Shown piece by piece: positions 10,001 through 18,208 of a DNA stretch of 44,799 nucleotides (position 1 is its first letter; every line of letters begins with the position of its first letter). The DNA lies in contig DIMG01000026.1 of NCBI GenBank assembly GCA_002425415.1, positions 1-44,799 on the forward strand. The letters run 5' to 3'. Both the position numbers and the translations under genes were made by a program. The notes below the pieces were generated by a model. It did no database searches. It was not told the origin of the DNA and saw nothing but the letters and a program-made list of their open reading frames with translations. The DNA is from Micavibrio sp. UBA5572. Lineage in GTDB: Bacteria; Pseudomonadota; Alphaproteobacteria; Micavibrionales; Micavibrionaceae.

Positions 10001-11132
10001 CCACCGATTGATAAACTGGTTGTGTAATTAAAGCACTTAGGTAGGAATTTTCAAAATTATTGATGTTATATTCCAGTTCCATGTTGCGTAGCGCATAAAA
10101 ATCACTACGTTTTGCCACTGCAAGACCAGCATCAATTAGTCCACGGGCACCGGAGAGCATAACAGCATCGATTTTATCGGTATAAAAATCGCTCGATCCA
10201 CTTTTGACTGCATTGGAAGAAAGGTCGTGGATCAGGCTTTCGACTGTATTTTTAGCGCTTTTGCCCAAGTTTTTTTTCACATGGTGAATAAATATCTCAC
10301 CCGATCCAGCGTCACTGGATAACACCGCGGCCTGCCCCAGTTCTTTGTCTAAAAATCCTGAAAGATAAATACTGCCTGCAGTCTCAAAAACATTTTGCCC
10401 TAAGGCCATAAGCTGCTCACGTGCCGCAGAATCTCCTTGTCCTGTATTAACACCTTCACCAATATTTTGCAGCGCATTGATAAACTGATTGCGCGCAACC
10501 TCATAGGCCGCCTTTGCTGCCTGAGTCTCTTGTGTATCAAGATATTGAGGTTCCAGAGAAAATGTATTACCATAATCGTCGATGCTTTTTTGTCGCGTAA
10601 AAGAATTGGTGAGTTGTTCAGAAAACGCCAAGTCCAAATTCTGTGTATCTGTGCCAGATACCCTCGGTAGACGCATCCCTAAAGGTTGCAACATTTTCGG
10701 AAAACCAGATGAAGATACAACACTATCGGGTTTTTGCCCTATCTGCTGTTCTTTGTTCACAGCTTGTCCAGACACAAAAGAAGACGGTGGTAACATTTCT
10801 TTACTGGAAATAAAGCATTGCATCTCTTGTTGTTTAATGTAAGCACATAGCGTTTGTGATTGCTTGTTTGTTAATTGAGAAATTTCAAGATGATGCTCTG
10901 TTAGACCTGAGGGCGTTTGGTATGTGTTCACCCATAATTGATTACGATGAATATGGTGTTTCAAATTCTCAGGAATAGCTTCAAAAAACACCTGCGCTTT
11001 CTTTTGAGAGTTAAACATACCAATACGCAAAGATGAGGTCTGCCCCCCGAGTGTTTCGGCATAAACAGGGACGCCCACCAAAATGGTAGCGCATAATAAT
11101 AAGAAAATAATTTTAACCCTGTTGAAATCCAA
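7002..11132 (-). CDS. inverse autotransporter with SPOR-like, FecR-like, Ig-like and LamG-like domains
   Basis: A 1,376-residue surface protein of the intimin/invasin (type Ve) class. In order: signal peptide (about 1-25, ending VYAET); a SPOR-like segment (about 33-115, starting SLRIGMFNSQKKAQVFF) that may bind peptidoglycan in place of the usual LysM; an inverse-autotransporter beta-barrel (about 315-556, with GGNVFFDHQW and GYDFEIGYTLPFLQG); a FecR-like region (about 614-760, VVNVPGGAVNLLG); Ig-like/SwmB-like and two Big_5-like domains (about 790-1130, each opening with PP/AP and containing ITFSEAV or LNFDENV). A C-terminal LamG/concanavalin-like domain follows (about 1134-1376, LLLWLDAHDLDGDG, ILSFDGGDALY). 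The C-terminal passenger would be exported through the barrel. The start is TTG at 11130-11132, with GGAAG seven bases upstream; no in-frame ATG exists nearby. The barrel and passenger layout is clear; SPOR and FecR assignments are by eye. Confidence 0.85.
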   Translation of the reverse strand: MDFNRVKIIFLLLCATILVGVPVYAETLGGQTSSLRIGMFNSQKKAQVFFEAIPENLKHHIHRNQLWVNTYQTPSGLTEHHLEISQLTNKQSQTLCAYIKQQEMQCFISSKEMLPPSSFVSGQAVNKEQQIGQKPDSVVSSSGFPKMLQPLGMRLPRVSGTDTQNLDLAFSEQLTNSFTRQKSIDDYGNTFSLEPQYLDTQETQAAKAAYEVARNQFINALQNIGEGVNTGQGDSAAREQLMALGQNVFETAGSIYLSGFLDKELGQAAVLSSDAGSGEIFIHHVKKNLGKSAKNTVESLIHDLSSNAVKSGSSDFYTDKIDAVMLSGARGLIDAGLAVAKRSDFYALRNMELEYNINNFENSYLSALITQPVYQSVDLRHNIFFQGSGILNEKSIDIDDDVARHTINIGAAYRYLTVDEKYLLGGNVFFDHQWPYNHSRLSIGLDAKTKDLNLAANYYYPLTGFQDSRHDANGLGYEERALEGYDFEIGYTLPFLQGMSIFSKSYQYFRETDDDIRGVELSAEYNIRDNFTLKGSVIEENGGRDGVELTLQYRMPLYDEAKPNLALAAMEPAAGNDSVRSKILEKVRRENRVRVEERLKAVPAVADIITAQFNALSIGLPFDVGGVSMGAGVNLPFNTAITVPNGDFGIITFSNGAIANVSASGGGDVIFEFNATTLTVTTTNGGFVQFISGNGGGITVVNVPGGAVNLLGTDIDVTDDGTTTTIQVRAGQIEVIPAIGVAVLNGNQADVVSLTIASGTTSLLVNPALENRQEAAYTNLDLINPDPPTTEKSAPFINVAPALITGPQFIGNNADLRLTFTQAVTVAGTPFINGFIDANARTFSYNASSSTPTQLVFRHIYLAGDVGAAAITINDLNLNGGTIIGTNNVLSAITAFTPTVVPITDQTAPMLTGSTPVDNEPAFNSGSNIVLNFDENVQANIGNIILTDTTDGSDTHIIPIGDAQVTIVGSTVTINPTGILDLTTDYDLVIGADVIRDTTGNAFAGITTGNLNFTTSNDVTPPTFNPATDSSPADDDVDVVPTENITITFSEAVNKGGGNIEIRRTADNALLETIDVTTGLVTGGGTNTITINPANDYPLATDVYVLIDAGAFEDLVGNPYAGITSTTAFNFRGFAPLDVSGLLLWLDAHDLDGDGAPEGAAEGGLVSGAASIWKDKSGNNNNLSHGTASSRPTLTVAGKNGRDILSFDGGDALYATDASVPSLDLSGSKFTMYMVLNPTNTNGRILVNKENSYEVALNSGNVQAAVLTTAPGGWNWGGTANNSITTAWHTVEFAHNNTMWDFYQDGTLTESIVPASNQTGNIQPSNNIFTVGGRGTAAPTGSFFLGDIAEVLMFDHALTAPERTALQTYLTDKWGL

Positions 11133-11467
11133 GAACAGGCTTCCTTTGTTAATAAAGACTATAATAGTCTTTCCAAATCACTGACTATAGAAGGACTCTA
11201 GATTAGAGGAACACAGCCATATTGTTAATAAGTCAGTGCTTTTAACCCACAATTGTGTAGGATATTTATTCGAATTTCTCCTTGAAATTTGCATGCGGTC
11301 TGTAAATCCACGAAAAGAGAAATTAATTTCAACCTTGCATTGAAGGTTGAGAAATATCAGGAATTTTCAAATGTCGAGAGAGCCAGTTCTTCTGCAATCA
11401 TGTTTTGCATTCACAAAATTCTTTCTGTGTGGTTCATTGATAAGCGTATTTGTATTTTGGAGTTTTT
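11133..11467. promoter_or_regulatory. divergent intergenic region with a palindrome
   Basis: This 335-base gap separates the autotransporter gene (minus) from cysQ (plus) and holds no convincing gene. A perfect 7-base inverted repeat around TATAAT/ATTATA (AAAGACTATAATAGTCTTT, 11154-11172) sits 22 bases in front of the autotransporter start. It could be an operator overlapping a -10 element. A second copy of the half GACTATAG lies at 11193-11200. No good -35 box can be placed, so the promoter itself is unproven. Confidence 0.35.
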
Positions 11468-12232
11468 ATGAGTAACGATTTTCCCGTTAAATTATGGATT
11501 GATGCTTGTTTGAAGATTGCAGATCAGGCGGGGCTCGAGATTTTACGTGTTTATCGTCAGGAAGATTTTGGTCAAAAACCGAAGGATGACAAGAGTCCTG
11601 TTACAGATGCGGACTTCGCTGCCAATCGTGTTATCGTTGCTGCGCTTCAACTTTTAACGCCTGACATTGCAATTGTATCCGAGGAAGAAAAAGACAAACC
11701 CCAAGGACATAGAGTGTTCTGGCTGGTTGATCCTTTGGATGGAACACGCGAGTTTATTAAGCGAAATGACGAATTTACAGTCAATATTGCCCTCGTCTGT
11801 GATGGAAAGCCGATTCTTGGCGTGATTACTGCTCCGGCTTTGTCTTTGGCTTATGTCGGGGGTGTAGGTGTTGTTGCACAAAGAAGAGATGCTAACGGAG
11901 ATTGGATTCAGATTGAAGTGAGTTATATCAAAGGGCAGACAATCAAAATTGCGGGATCAAAGAATTATCATTCGGATGCTTCAAAACACTGGATTGCTCA
12001 GAACCACCCTAACGCTGAGGTTCTGGGGGTTGGATCATCCTTGAAATTTTGCATGATTGCAGAAGGAACTGCTCAGTTCTATCCCCGCTTTGGACGGACA
12101 ATGGAATGGGATACAGCTGCGGGTCAGGCTATCTTGGCTGCTGCGGGTGGTCGGGTCACCACCTTGGATAACAACATTCTTTTATACGGAAAACCAAACT
12201 TCGAAAACCCTGATTTTTTAGCGAGATACTAG
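11468..12232 (+). CDS. cysQ: 3'(2'),5'-bisphosphate nucleotidase CysQ (inositol monophosphatase family)
   Basis: CysQ hydrolyses 3'-phosphoadenosine 5'-phosphate (PAP) to AMP, clearing a by-product of sulfate assimilation. The 254-residue protein shows the family's metal-binding motifs: DADFAANR (47-54), the SEEE acid cluster (71-74), DPLDGTREF (88-96) and WDTAAG (214-219). The GTxEFIKRNxEFTVNIALV run is typical of CysQ rather than of generic inositol phosphatases. I place the start at ATG 11468 because GGAG (11459-11462) lies five bases upstream; an upstream in-frame TTG at 11450 lacks a ribosome site. The next gene starts six bases after the stop, so the two are probably co-transcribed. There are no other cysteine-pathway genes in view. 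Confidence 0.9.
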   Translation: MSNDFPVKLWIDACLKIADQAGLEILRVYRQEDFGQKPKDDKSPVTDADFAANRVIVAALQLLTPDIAIVSEEEKDKPQGHRVFWLVDPLDGTREFIKRNDEFTVNIALVCDGKPILGVITAPALSLAYVGGVGVVAQRRDANGDWIQIEVSYIKGQTIKIAGSKNYHSDASKHWIAQNHPNAEVLGVGSSLKFCMIAEGTAQFYPRFGRTMEWDTAAGQAILAAAGGRVTTLDNNILLYGKPNFENPDFLARY

Positions 12233-12237
12233 CCGTT

Positions 12238-13401
12238 ATGACTATGACCCAGACTTCAATTTCTAGATATTTTAATGCTTTAGATTCTTTTCGTGGAATT
12301 TGTGCGTTGATTGTTGCGATGTCTCATTTTAATGGCAATAGCATCTTTGATGGTTCGCCTCTTTTTGATCGGGGAAGTGTTTATGTGGATTTTTTCTTTG
12401 TTCTAAGTGGGTTTGTCATTTTTTCCAGCTATGGGCAGAGGCTGGTTGAAGGGTACAGTTTACGCAAGTTTATCTGGTTGCGTTTCTGGCGTTTATATCC
12501 GCTTCACATTTCTGTGTTTTTAGCTTTTGTTATTGTCGATTTATTTCAAATGTTGGTTCATGTGGATGGGGCGGCGCTTTACGCTCCATTTTCTGCGCCC
12601 GGTGAGAGTGTGGATGTTATCGTTGCGAATGTTTTTTTGGTTCAATCTCTCCATGTTGTCGATCATGTGGCCTTTAACGGACCCAGTTGGAGTATTAGTG
12701 CCGAGTTTTATACCTATATTTTATTTGGGCTAGTTTTGTTTTTTTCTCCAAGGTTTTATAGGATTATTCTAGTGACGATGGCGATTAGCTTTGCTGTGAT
12801 TGTTTATACCTATCACGGGAATTTATTTGCAAAGCTTGATTTTGGTTATTTCCGCTGTGTTTATGGATTTATGTGTGGTGTATTCGCTTATGAGGTTTTT
12901 AGCCGCTTGGTCTGTTGGGGGGAAACACTTCCTAAAAGGATATTTGATATCCTTGAAGTGCTGGTTTTTTCTCTGGTTGTTATTTATTTGCAGTTTTTTG
13001 CTTATAATTTGGCGTCAATGGCAGTTCCCTTGATTTTTTCAGTTTTGGTTCTTTTATTTGCTTTCGAAAAAGGAATTATTTCCAGTTTCTTAAAAACAAA
13101 ACCATTGTTGTTTCTGGGGATGTTGTCTTACTCGATTTATATGGTTCATATGTTTGTTTCTGGAAAGTTCTTTGCCTTACCGCTTCGATTAATCGAAAAA
13201 CTGACTGGGCATCATTATACAGTCATAATTGATTCAATCGAACACTATGGAACAAATCTTTGGTTCGGAACTTTTCTTGAACTCTTCTATCTTTGTATTG
13301 TTGTGGCTTGTTCATATGTCAGCTATCGTTTGATCGAGAACCCATTTCGGATCTGGTCAAAAAGAGTTCTGAAAAATCGAGAAAACCAACCTGCGATTTG
13401 A
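12238..13401 (+). CDS. acyltransferase family 3 (OafA/YrhL-type) membrane protein
   Basis: A 387-residue polytopic inner-membrane protein of the acyltransferase-3 family. Members usually transfer acetyl or other acyl groups onto O-antigen, exopolysaccharide or other surface sugars. The N-terminal signature is present: LDSFRGICALIVAMSHF with the catalytic-type histidine, then FFFVLSGFVIF. The arginine-rich LRFWRLYPLH block comes next, and the GPSWSISAEF block follows in the middle. About ten hydrophobic segments can be traced, ending with VSYRLIENPFRIW, a common end of the core. There is no SGNH hydrolase extension. The gene follows cysQ by five bases. An alternative ATG lies six bases inside. 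Its acceptor molecule cannot be predicted from this window. Confidence 0.88.
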   Translation: MTMTQTSISRYFNALDSFRGICALIVAMSHFNGNSIFDGSPLFDRGSVYVDFFFVLSGFVIFSSYGQRLVEGYSLRKFIWLRFWRLYPLHISVFLAFVIVDLFQMLVHVDGAALYAPFSAPGESVDVIVANVFLVQSLHVVDHVAFNGPSWSISAEFYTYILFGLVLFFSPRFYRIILVTMAISFAVIVYTYHGNLFAKLDFGYFRCVYGFMCGVFAYEVFSRLVCWGETLPKRIFDILEVLVFSLVVIYLQFFAYNLASMAVPLIFSVLVLLFAFEKGIISSFLKTKPLLFLGMLSYSIYMVHMFVSGKFFALPLRLIEKLTGHHYTVIIDSIEHYGTNLWFGTFLELFYLCIVVACSYVSYRLIENPFRIWSKRVLKNRENQPAI

Positions 13402-13447
13402 AATTTTTGATTGTTTTTGAATGGTGGTGTTTTGGGATAAGTTTTGG

Positions 13448-13453
13448 TATAAT
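13448..13453 (+). promoter_or_regulatory. -10 box TATAAT giving a possibly leaderless start
   Basis: A perfect TATAAT ends six bases before the ATG of the small exported protein at 13460, so transcription would begin at or next to the start codon. No Shine-Dalgarno lies between. No convincing -35 hexamer is visible at the usual distance, so activator dependence (for example a metal-sensing regulator) is possible. Confidence 0.4.
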
Positions 13454-13459
13454 TGAGAC

Positions 13460-13876
13460 ATGCGCAAGTTGTTGTCCGGATTTTTAATGATTTTGATGCT
13501 CACGCCCGTTCTGGCGTGCATGATGGTAACTTGTCCGATTAAGACTGCTCAAGCGGCTGTTTTTGAAGCTGATCTTGAAAAACTTCCTCCCTGTCATCGC
13601 GCGGCTCTTGCTCACAATTTAAAGGATGATGCGCCTCAAACTCCGATGTTTATGGCCGATTGTATGGGCATTGACCTGTTTTCCCAAACAGCGAGTGCTG
13701 ATCTTGTCCAGCCTGATTTTCCGTTAGTCCCTGTTGTTTACCATTTTGAGATGGTATCGGTCGGTGACTTTGCTGTGCAAGGCCAATCTTATATTCGTGC
13801 ACCCCCCATCAGTTTTGATGTATTTTCTCTCGGCTTTCCTTCTCTTTTTTTGACGACACAGCGTTTGCGCGTATAG
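13460..13876 (+). CDS. small exported Cys/His/Met-containing protein of the metal-efflux operon
   Basis: This 138-residue protein has an N-terminal signal sequence (about 1-32: basic MRKLL, hydrophobic core, TAQAA cleavage-like site) with two cysteines inside it (CMMVTC). The mature part has PCHRAALAH and FMADCMGIDLF, which pair cysteines with nearby histidine and methionine. I do not recognise a named family. Similar small exported proteins often precede CusB/CusA-type genes and may bind copper or silver. It is the first gene of the efflux operon; CusB starts 50 bases after its stop. The metal-binding role is inferred from residues and position. Confidence 0.7.
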   Translation: MRKLLSGFLMILMLTPVLACMMVTCPIKTAQAAVFEADLEKLPPCHRAALAHNLKDDAPQTPMFMADCMGIDLFSQTASADLVQPDFPLVPVVYHFEMVSVGDFAVQGQSYIRAPPISFDVFSLGFPSLFLTTQRLRV

Positions 13877-13926
13877 ATCTTCTTTTTCTGTTTTATTTTT
13901 AAAAACCGAAAAGAGGATTTTTTGTT

Positions 13927-15075
13927 ATGCGTGTTTTCTTGTCTTTATTTGTTTTTTTGGCTTTTTCTTCGCCTGTTTTGGCGGATGATGCTGTTTATTT
14001 TTGTCCGATGCACCCCCATATTACAGGGCAAAAGGGCGATCAATGCCCAATATGTGGTATGACACTTGTGCCCAAGGAAGAAATGCGACCTCAATCCGTT
14101 GGCACAGAGGACTCTTTTCAAATTACGCCGGACTATGTTGCTGCGTTGGGAGTAAAGACCACAAGGGTTTCATCCGTTGTCTTCGGAAAAGATATTCGGG
14201 CTTTTGGTCGGGTTGAAGCGGATACGGCGCGTGAATATCATTTTGATCTGAAAGCAGAAGGATGGATTGTTGATTTACATGTCTCTGGTCGTGGGGAAGT
14301 TGTTAAAAAAGGAGATCTTCTCTTCACGCTGTATAGTCCTGAATTGCGCTCTGCCCAGTCCGATTTTCTTGTTGCAATCCAGACAGGCTCACGATCGGGG
14401 TCAGTCGAGAGCCGGTTGCGGTTATTCGGGATGGATGACAAAGCCATCGAGGACTTGCATTTGGTCAAGCAACCTCCCGAGGCTACAAATTTCTACGCGC
14501 CACAAGACGGAGTTGTGAGTGATCTCAAGGTTCGGGCAGGATCGCATCTTGGCAAGGGAGAGTCTGTGCTGGTTTTGCAGGATTTATCCCAAGTCTGGGT
14601 GATGGCACAGGTCGCGGTCAAAGATATTTCTCAAATTAAAATTGGTCAGGCCGCAAAAATTATTTTACCGGAAACGGGGATGAGTCTTCCTGCTGTTGTT
14701 GAATTGGTTGAGCCTTTGGCAGACGGGGTTACACAGACTGTATCCGTCAGGCTGGTTGTTGAAAACAAGCAAGGTATCTTGAAATCGTCCCAATATGTTG
14801 ATGCCCGTATTTCGGGTAAGCAAATATCACGATTGAGTGTTCCCGAGGAAGCCGTTTTATATGGTGGTCAGGGGGCGTATGTGATTGAAGCCGTTGGGGA
14901 TGGATATTTCCATCCGGTAATGGTCGAGGTTGGTATCACCGCGATGGGACAGACAGAAATTCTCAAGGGTTTGACAGTAGGGCAACAGGTTGTGCACTCG
15001 GGGCAGTTTATGATTGATGCCGAAAGTAATTTACGTGGCGGAATAAAAAACATGGAAGGACATCACCATGAATAA
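13927..15075 (+). CDS. cusB: CusB-like RND periplasmic adaptor with fused heavy-metal-binding domain
   Basis: The 382-residue membrane-fusion protein would bridge the inner-membrane pump CusA and an outer-membrane channel. A signal peptide (about 1-19) is followed by a heavy-metal-binding domain (about 22-50) with YFCPMHPH and CPICGM, as in many copper/silver adaptors and P-type ATPases. Next come a barrel-sandwich half (FDLKAEGWIVDLHV with GRGEVVKKGDLLFTL), a helical hairpin (YSPELRSAQSDFL), the second lipoyl half and beta-barrel, and the membrane-proximal domain (VVHSGQFMIDAESNLRGG). The start has AGAGGA about ten bases upstream. It overlaps cusA by eight bases, which implies translational coupling. 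Copper/silver is the likely substrate because of the CusA signature, but CzcB-like specificity cannot be excluded from the adaptor alone. Confidence 0.88.
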   Translation: MRVFLSLFVFLAFSSPVLADDAVYFCPMHPHITGQKGDQCPICGMTLVPKEEMRPQSVGTEDSFQITPDYVAALGVKTTRVSSVVFGKDIRAFGRVEADTAREYHFDLKAEGWIVDLHVSGRGEVVKKGDLLFTLYSPELRSAQSDFLVAIQTGSRSGSVESRLRLFGMDDKAIEDLHLVKQPPEATNFYAPQDGVVSDLKVRAGSHLGKGESVLVLQDLSQVWVMAQVAVKDISQIKIGQAAKIILPETGMSLPAVVELVEPLADGVTQTVSVRLVVENKQGILKSSQYVDARISGKQISRLSVPEEAVLYGGQGAYVIEAVGDGYFHPVMVEVGITAMGQTEILKGLTVGQQVVHSGQFMIDAESNLRGGIKNMEGHHHE

Positions 15076-18000
15076 GTCATTCCATGTTCATGACCCTGCG
15101 CAAGGTTGGATTGCCAAATTGATTGACTGGTCAACAGCCAACAAATTTTTTGTCTTGCTTGGGGCGTTGGTTTTGCTGGTTGCTGGAATTGTGTCTTTAT
15201 ACCGTATTCCGCTGGATGCTATTCCTGATTTATCGGATACGCAGGTGATTATTCGAACCGATTATAATGGGCAAGCTCCACAAGTGATCGAAGATCAGGT
15301 GACATTTCCTTTATCAACACAGATGTTGGGTCTGCCAAAAACAAGGGCTGTTCGCGGGTTTTCGATGTTTGGAACGTCGTTTGTTTATATCGTGTTTGAA
15401 GATGGGGTTGATCTCTATTGGGCACGGAGTCGTGTGCTTGAATCTTTATCTCAAGTACGTGGGAATTTGCCCGAAGGTGCTGATCCGCAGTTAGGACCTG
15501 ATGCTACAGGGGTGGGATGGATTTTTCAGTATACTCTTTATGATCGGACAGGCCAGCATGATCTGGCTGATTTGCGCGATATTCAGGATTGGTTTGTTCG
15601 TTATGAATTGGCATCGGTTGATGGTGTCGCCGAGATCGCTAGTGTCGGTGGGTATCAACGCGAGTACCAAGTGCTGGTTGATCCAATTAAATTGCGTGCG
15701 TTTGATATGCCGTTATCCCATGTGATTGATGCGGTTCGCAGTGCCAATCAGGAAACAGGTGGTCGTACCATCGAGATGGCAGAAAGCGAATATTTAATCC
15801 GATCACGTGGATATATCGAAAAGACGCAGGATTTATCGGATGCTGTTTTGCGCGTTAAAGATGGCGTTCCTGTGACCGTTGGTGATGTCGCGCGTGTGGT
15901 TGAAGGCCCTGCTTTACGGCGTGGTGTCGTTGAATTGAATGGTGTTGGTGAAGTTGTCGGCGGGATTGTTGTGATGCGTCCCAATGCCAATGCCCTCGAT
16001 GTAATCCGATCTGTCAAAGAGCGTTTGGCGATTGTAAAGCAAGGTTTACCTGATGGCGTCGAAATAAAAGTTGTTTATGATCGTTCTGGTTTGATTGAGC
16101 ATTCGGTTGATTATTTACGCCATAAATTGATTGAAGAAAGTTTGATGGTGGCTTTTGTTTCGATTTTGTTTTTGCTTCATGTACGGAGTGCTCTGGTTGC
16201 AATTGTTACATTACCTTTGGGGATTCTTGGGGCTTTTGTTATTATGCAAGCCCAAGGGTTAAGTGCCAATATCATGTCTTTGGGGGGAATTGCCATTGCC
16301 ATCGGGGCGATGGTCGATGCATCAATTGTTATGGTTGAAAATGTTCACCGGAAATTATCAGAGCTTGAAGATGGTATCAGTCCAGAGGCGCGACGGCAGG
16401 CTATGATATTGGCGATGAAAGAAGTCGGCCCGAGTTTATTCTTTTCATTATTGATTATCACAATTTCTTTTTTGCCTGTGTTTGCTTTAACTGGGCAATC
16501 GGAAAAATTATTTTCGCCGCTGGCTTTTACCAAAACATATTCCATGGCGGTTGCCAGTTTTCTGTCTGTGACACTGGTTCCGGTTCTGGTTGTGCTGTTG
16601 GTTCGTGGCAAAATAAAACCGGAAAATGTTAATCCAGTTAATCGATTTTTCCTTGCTCTGTACCGCCCCGTTCTTGATTTTGTGTTGCAGCGTAGATTTT
16701 TGACGATTTGGGTGGCAGCGTTAGTCCTATTGAGTACGGCTTGGCCATTATCAAAAAGTGGATATGAATTTATGCCGCCTTTATATGAGGGTGGGTTGCT
16801 TTATATGCCGATGACATTGCCTGGTGTTTCTATCACCAAGGCGCAGGAAATTTTACAAGTGACTAATCGGCAAATCATGACTGTTCCTGAAGTTGCCCAT
16901 GTTTTTGCCAAGGCAGGGCGATCTGATTCTGCAACGGATCCCGCCCCTTTGGCGATGATTGAAACATGGATTGAGTTAAAGCCAAAATCCGAATGGCGGG
17001 AAGATATGACCCCTGAAAAGCTTATTGCCGATATGAATAGTCGTGTCGGATTGCCTGGTATGGTTGATAGTTGGGGATATCCGATTAAAATTCGTCTGGA
17101 TATGTTGACCACGGGTATTCGTACGCCAGTGGGAATAAAAATTTCAGGTGATGATCTGGGAGATCTTGATAAGCTTGCAAAGCTTGTTGAAGAAAAAGTC
17201 AAAACTGTTTCAGGCACACGCAGCGCAATTGCTGATCGTGTAGTGGGTGGAAAATATATCGAGATTATTCCCAATCGCCATGATATGGCACGTTACGGTT
17301 TATCTATGGCCAATGTCCAATCTGTTATCCAGAGTGCATTAGGGGGGATGAAACTGGATGAAACAGTTGAAGGTCGTGCGAGACATTCTGTGATGTTGCG
17401 CTATGATCGTGCTTATCGCGAACATATTTCTGATCTGGCAGATATTCTTGTGGCGACTTCTTCAGGGGCTCAGATTCCTTTATCGGATATTTCCGAGATT
17501 AAAATAGTTGATGGTTCGGCGATGATTAAATCGGAAAATGCGCGGTTGAATGGTTGGGTGTTTGTCGATATTGCTGATCGGGATATGGGGTCTTATGTCG
17601 ATGATTTAAAGACTGTGCTTCAAACGGTTTCTTTACCCAAAGGATATACGCTTCATATTTCTGGACAGTACGAACAATTGGAGCAAGCGCGCAGCCAATT
17701 GAGCATTGCTATTCCTGCAACGCTTTTGATTATTCTGTGTTTGCTGTATATTCATTTTGGAAGCTGGGATCGGACGGTTTTGATTTTACTGTCTGTACCG
17801 TTTGGTTTGATTGGAGGGGTGTGGGGTGTATGGCTTGCTGATTTCCATTTCTCTGTTGCGGTTATCGTCGGTTTTATTGCTCTGTGTGGTATTGCTGTTG
17901 AAACCGCTATTGTGATGTTGATTTATATCGACCATGAAATGCGCGATCATCCTCCTGTCAGTTATGATGGTTTGTTGGACAATGTTCGTCGCGGGGCATT

Positions 18001-18208
18001 GCATCGTTTGCGCCCCAAGTTGATGACGGTGGCTACAATCCTTTTGGGGTTGGTACCAATTTTTTTGACGGACGGCGCAGGCGCGGATGTGATGCGGCGG
18101 ATTGCGCTGCCTATGTTGGGGGGGATGGTCAGTACGACCATCCTGACGCTTATTCTGGTTCCTTGTCTTTATACGGAGTATATGAAGAGGATGTTCTTTA
18201 AAGGATAA
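15068..18208 (+). CDS. cusA: CusA-like heavy-metal RND efflux pump (Cu(I)/Ag(I) type)
   Basis: A 1,046-residue inner-membrane proton-driven pump of the HME-RND family. It has the normal family length and architecture, with two sets of transmembrane helices separated by periplasmic porter domains. The early IPLDAIPDLSDTQVIIRT block is diagnostic. The fourth-helix signature AIGAMVDASIVMVENVHRK resembles the CusA (monovalent copper/silver) version rather than the CzcA one. The second half has the matching IALCGIAVETAIVMLIY and the closing GLVPIFLTDGAGADVMRRI block. The start overlaps the end of cusB, with GGAAGGA upstream. No outer-membrane factor (CusC/TolC) gene is in the window, so the channel must be encoded elsewhere. 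The 3' end overlaps the convergent def gene by 11 bases. Confidence 0.9.
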   Translation: MNKSFHVHDPAQGWIAKLIDWSTANKFFVLLGALVLLVAGIVSLYRIPLDAIPDLSDTQVIIRTDYNGQAPQVIEDQVTFPLSTQMLGLPKTRAVRGFSMFGTSFVYIVFEDGVDLYWARSRVLESLSQVRGNLPEGADPQLGPDATGVGWIFQYTLYDRTGQHDLADLRDIQDWFVRYELASVDGVAEIASVGGYQREYQVLVDPIKLRAFDMPLSHVIDAVRSANQETGGRTIEMAESEYLIRSRGYIEKTQDLSDAVLRVKDGVPVTVGDVARVVEGPALRRGVVELNGVGEVVGGIVVMRPNANALDVIRSVKERLAIVKQGLPDGVEIKVVYDRSGLIEHSVDYLRHKLIEESLMVAFVSILFLLHVRSALVAIVTLPLGILGAFVIMQAQGLSANIMSLGGIAIAIGAMVDASIVMVENVHRKLSELEDGISPEARRQAMILAMKEVGPSLFFSLLIITISFLPVFALTGQSEKLFSPLAFTKTYSMAVASFLSVTLVPVLVVLLVRGKIKPENVNPVNRFFLALYRPVLDFVLQRRFLTIWVAALVLLSTAWPLSKSGYEFMPPLYEGGLLYMPMTLPGVSITKAQEILQVTNRQIMTVPEVAHVFAKAGRSDSATDPAPLAMIETWIELKPKSEWREDMTPEKLIADMNSRVGLPGMVDSWGYPIKIRLDMLTTGIRTPVGIKISGDDLGDLDKLAKLVEEKVKTVSGTRSAIADRVVGGKYIEIIPNRHDMARYGLSMANVQSVIQSALGGMKLDETVEGRARHSVMLRYDRAYREHISDLADILVATSSGAQIPLSDISEIKIVDGSAMIKSENARLNGWVFVDIADRDMGSYVDDLKTVLQTVSLPKGYTLHISGQYEQLEQARSQLSIAIPATLLIILCLLYIHFGSWDRTVLILLSVPFGLIGGVWGVWLADFHFSVAVIVGFIALCGIAVETAIVMLIYIDHEMRDHPPVSYDGLLDNVRRGALHRLRPKLMTVATILLGLVPIFLTDGAGADVMRRIALPMLGGMVSTTILTLILVPCLYTEYMKRMFFKG

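Noticed and set aside
7076..10842. Several plus- and minus-strand open frames of 60-170 codons within the autotransporter gene
   Set aside because: They are frame shadows of a low-stop coding region with no ribosome sites and no protein-like composition.
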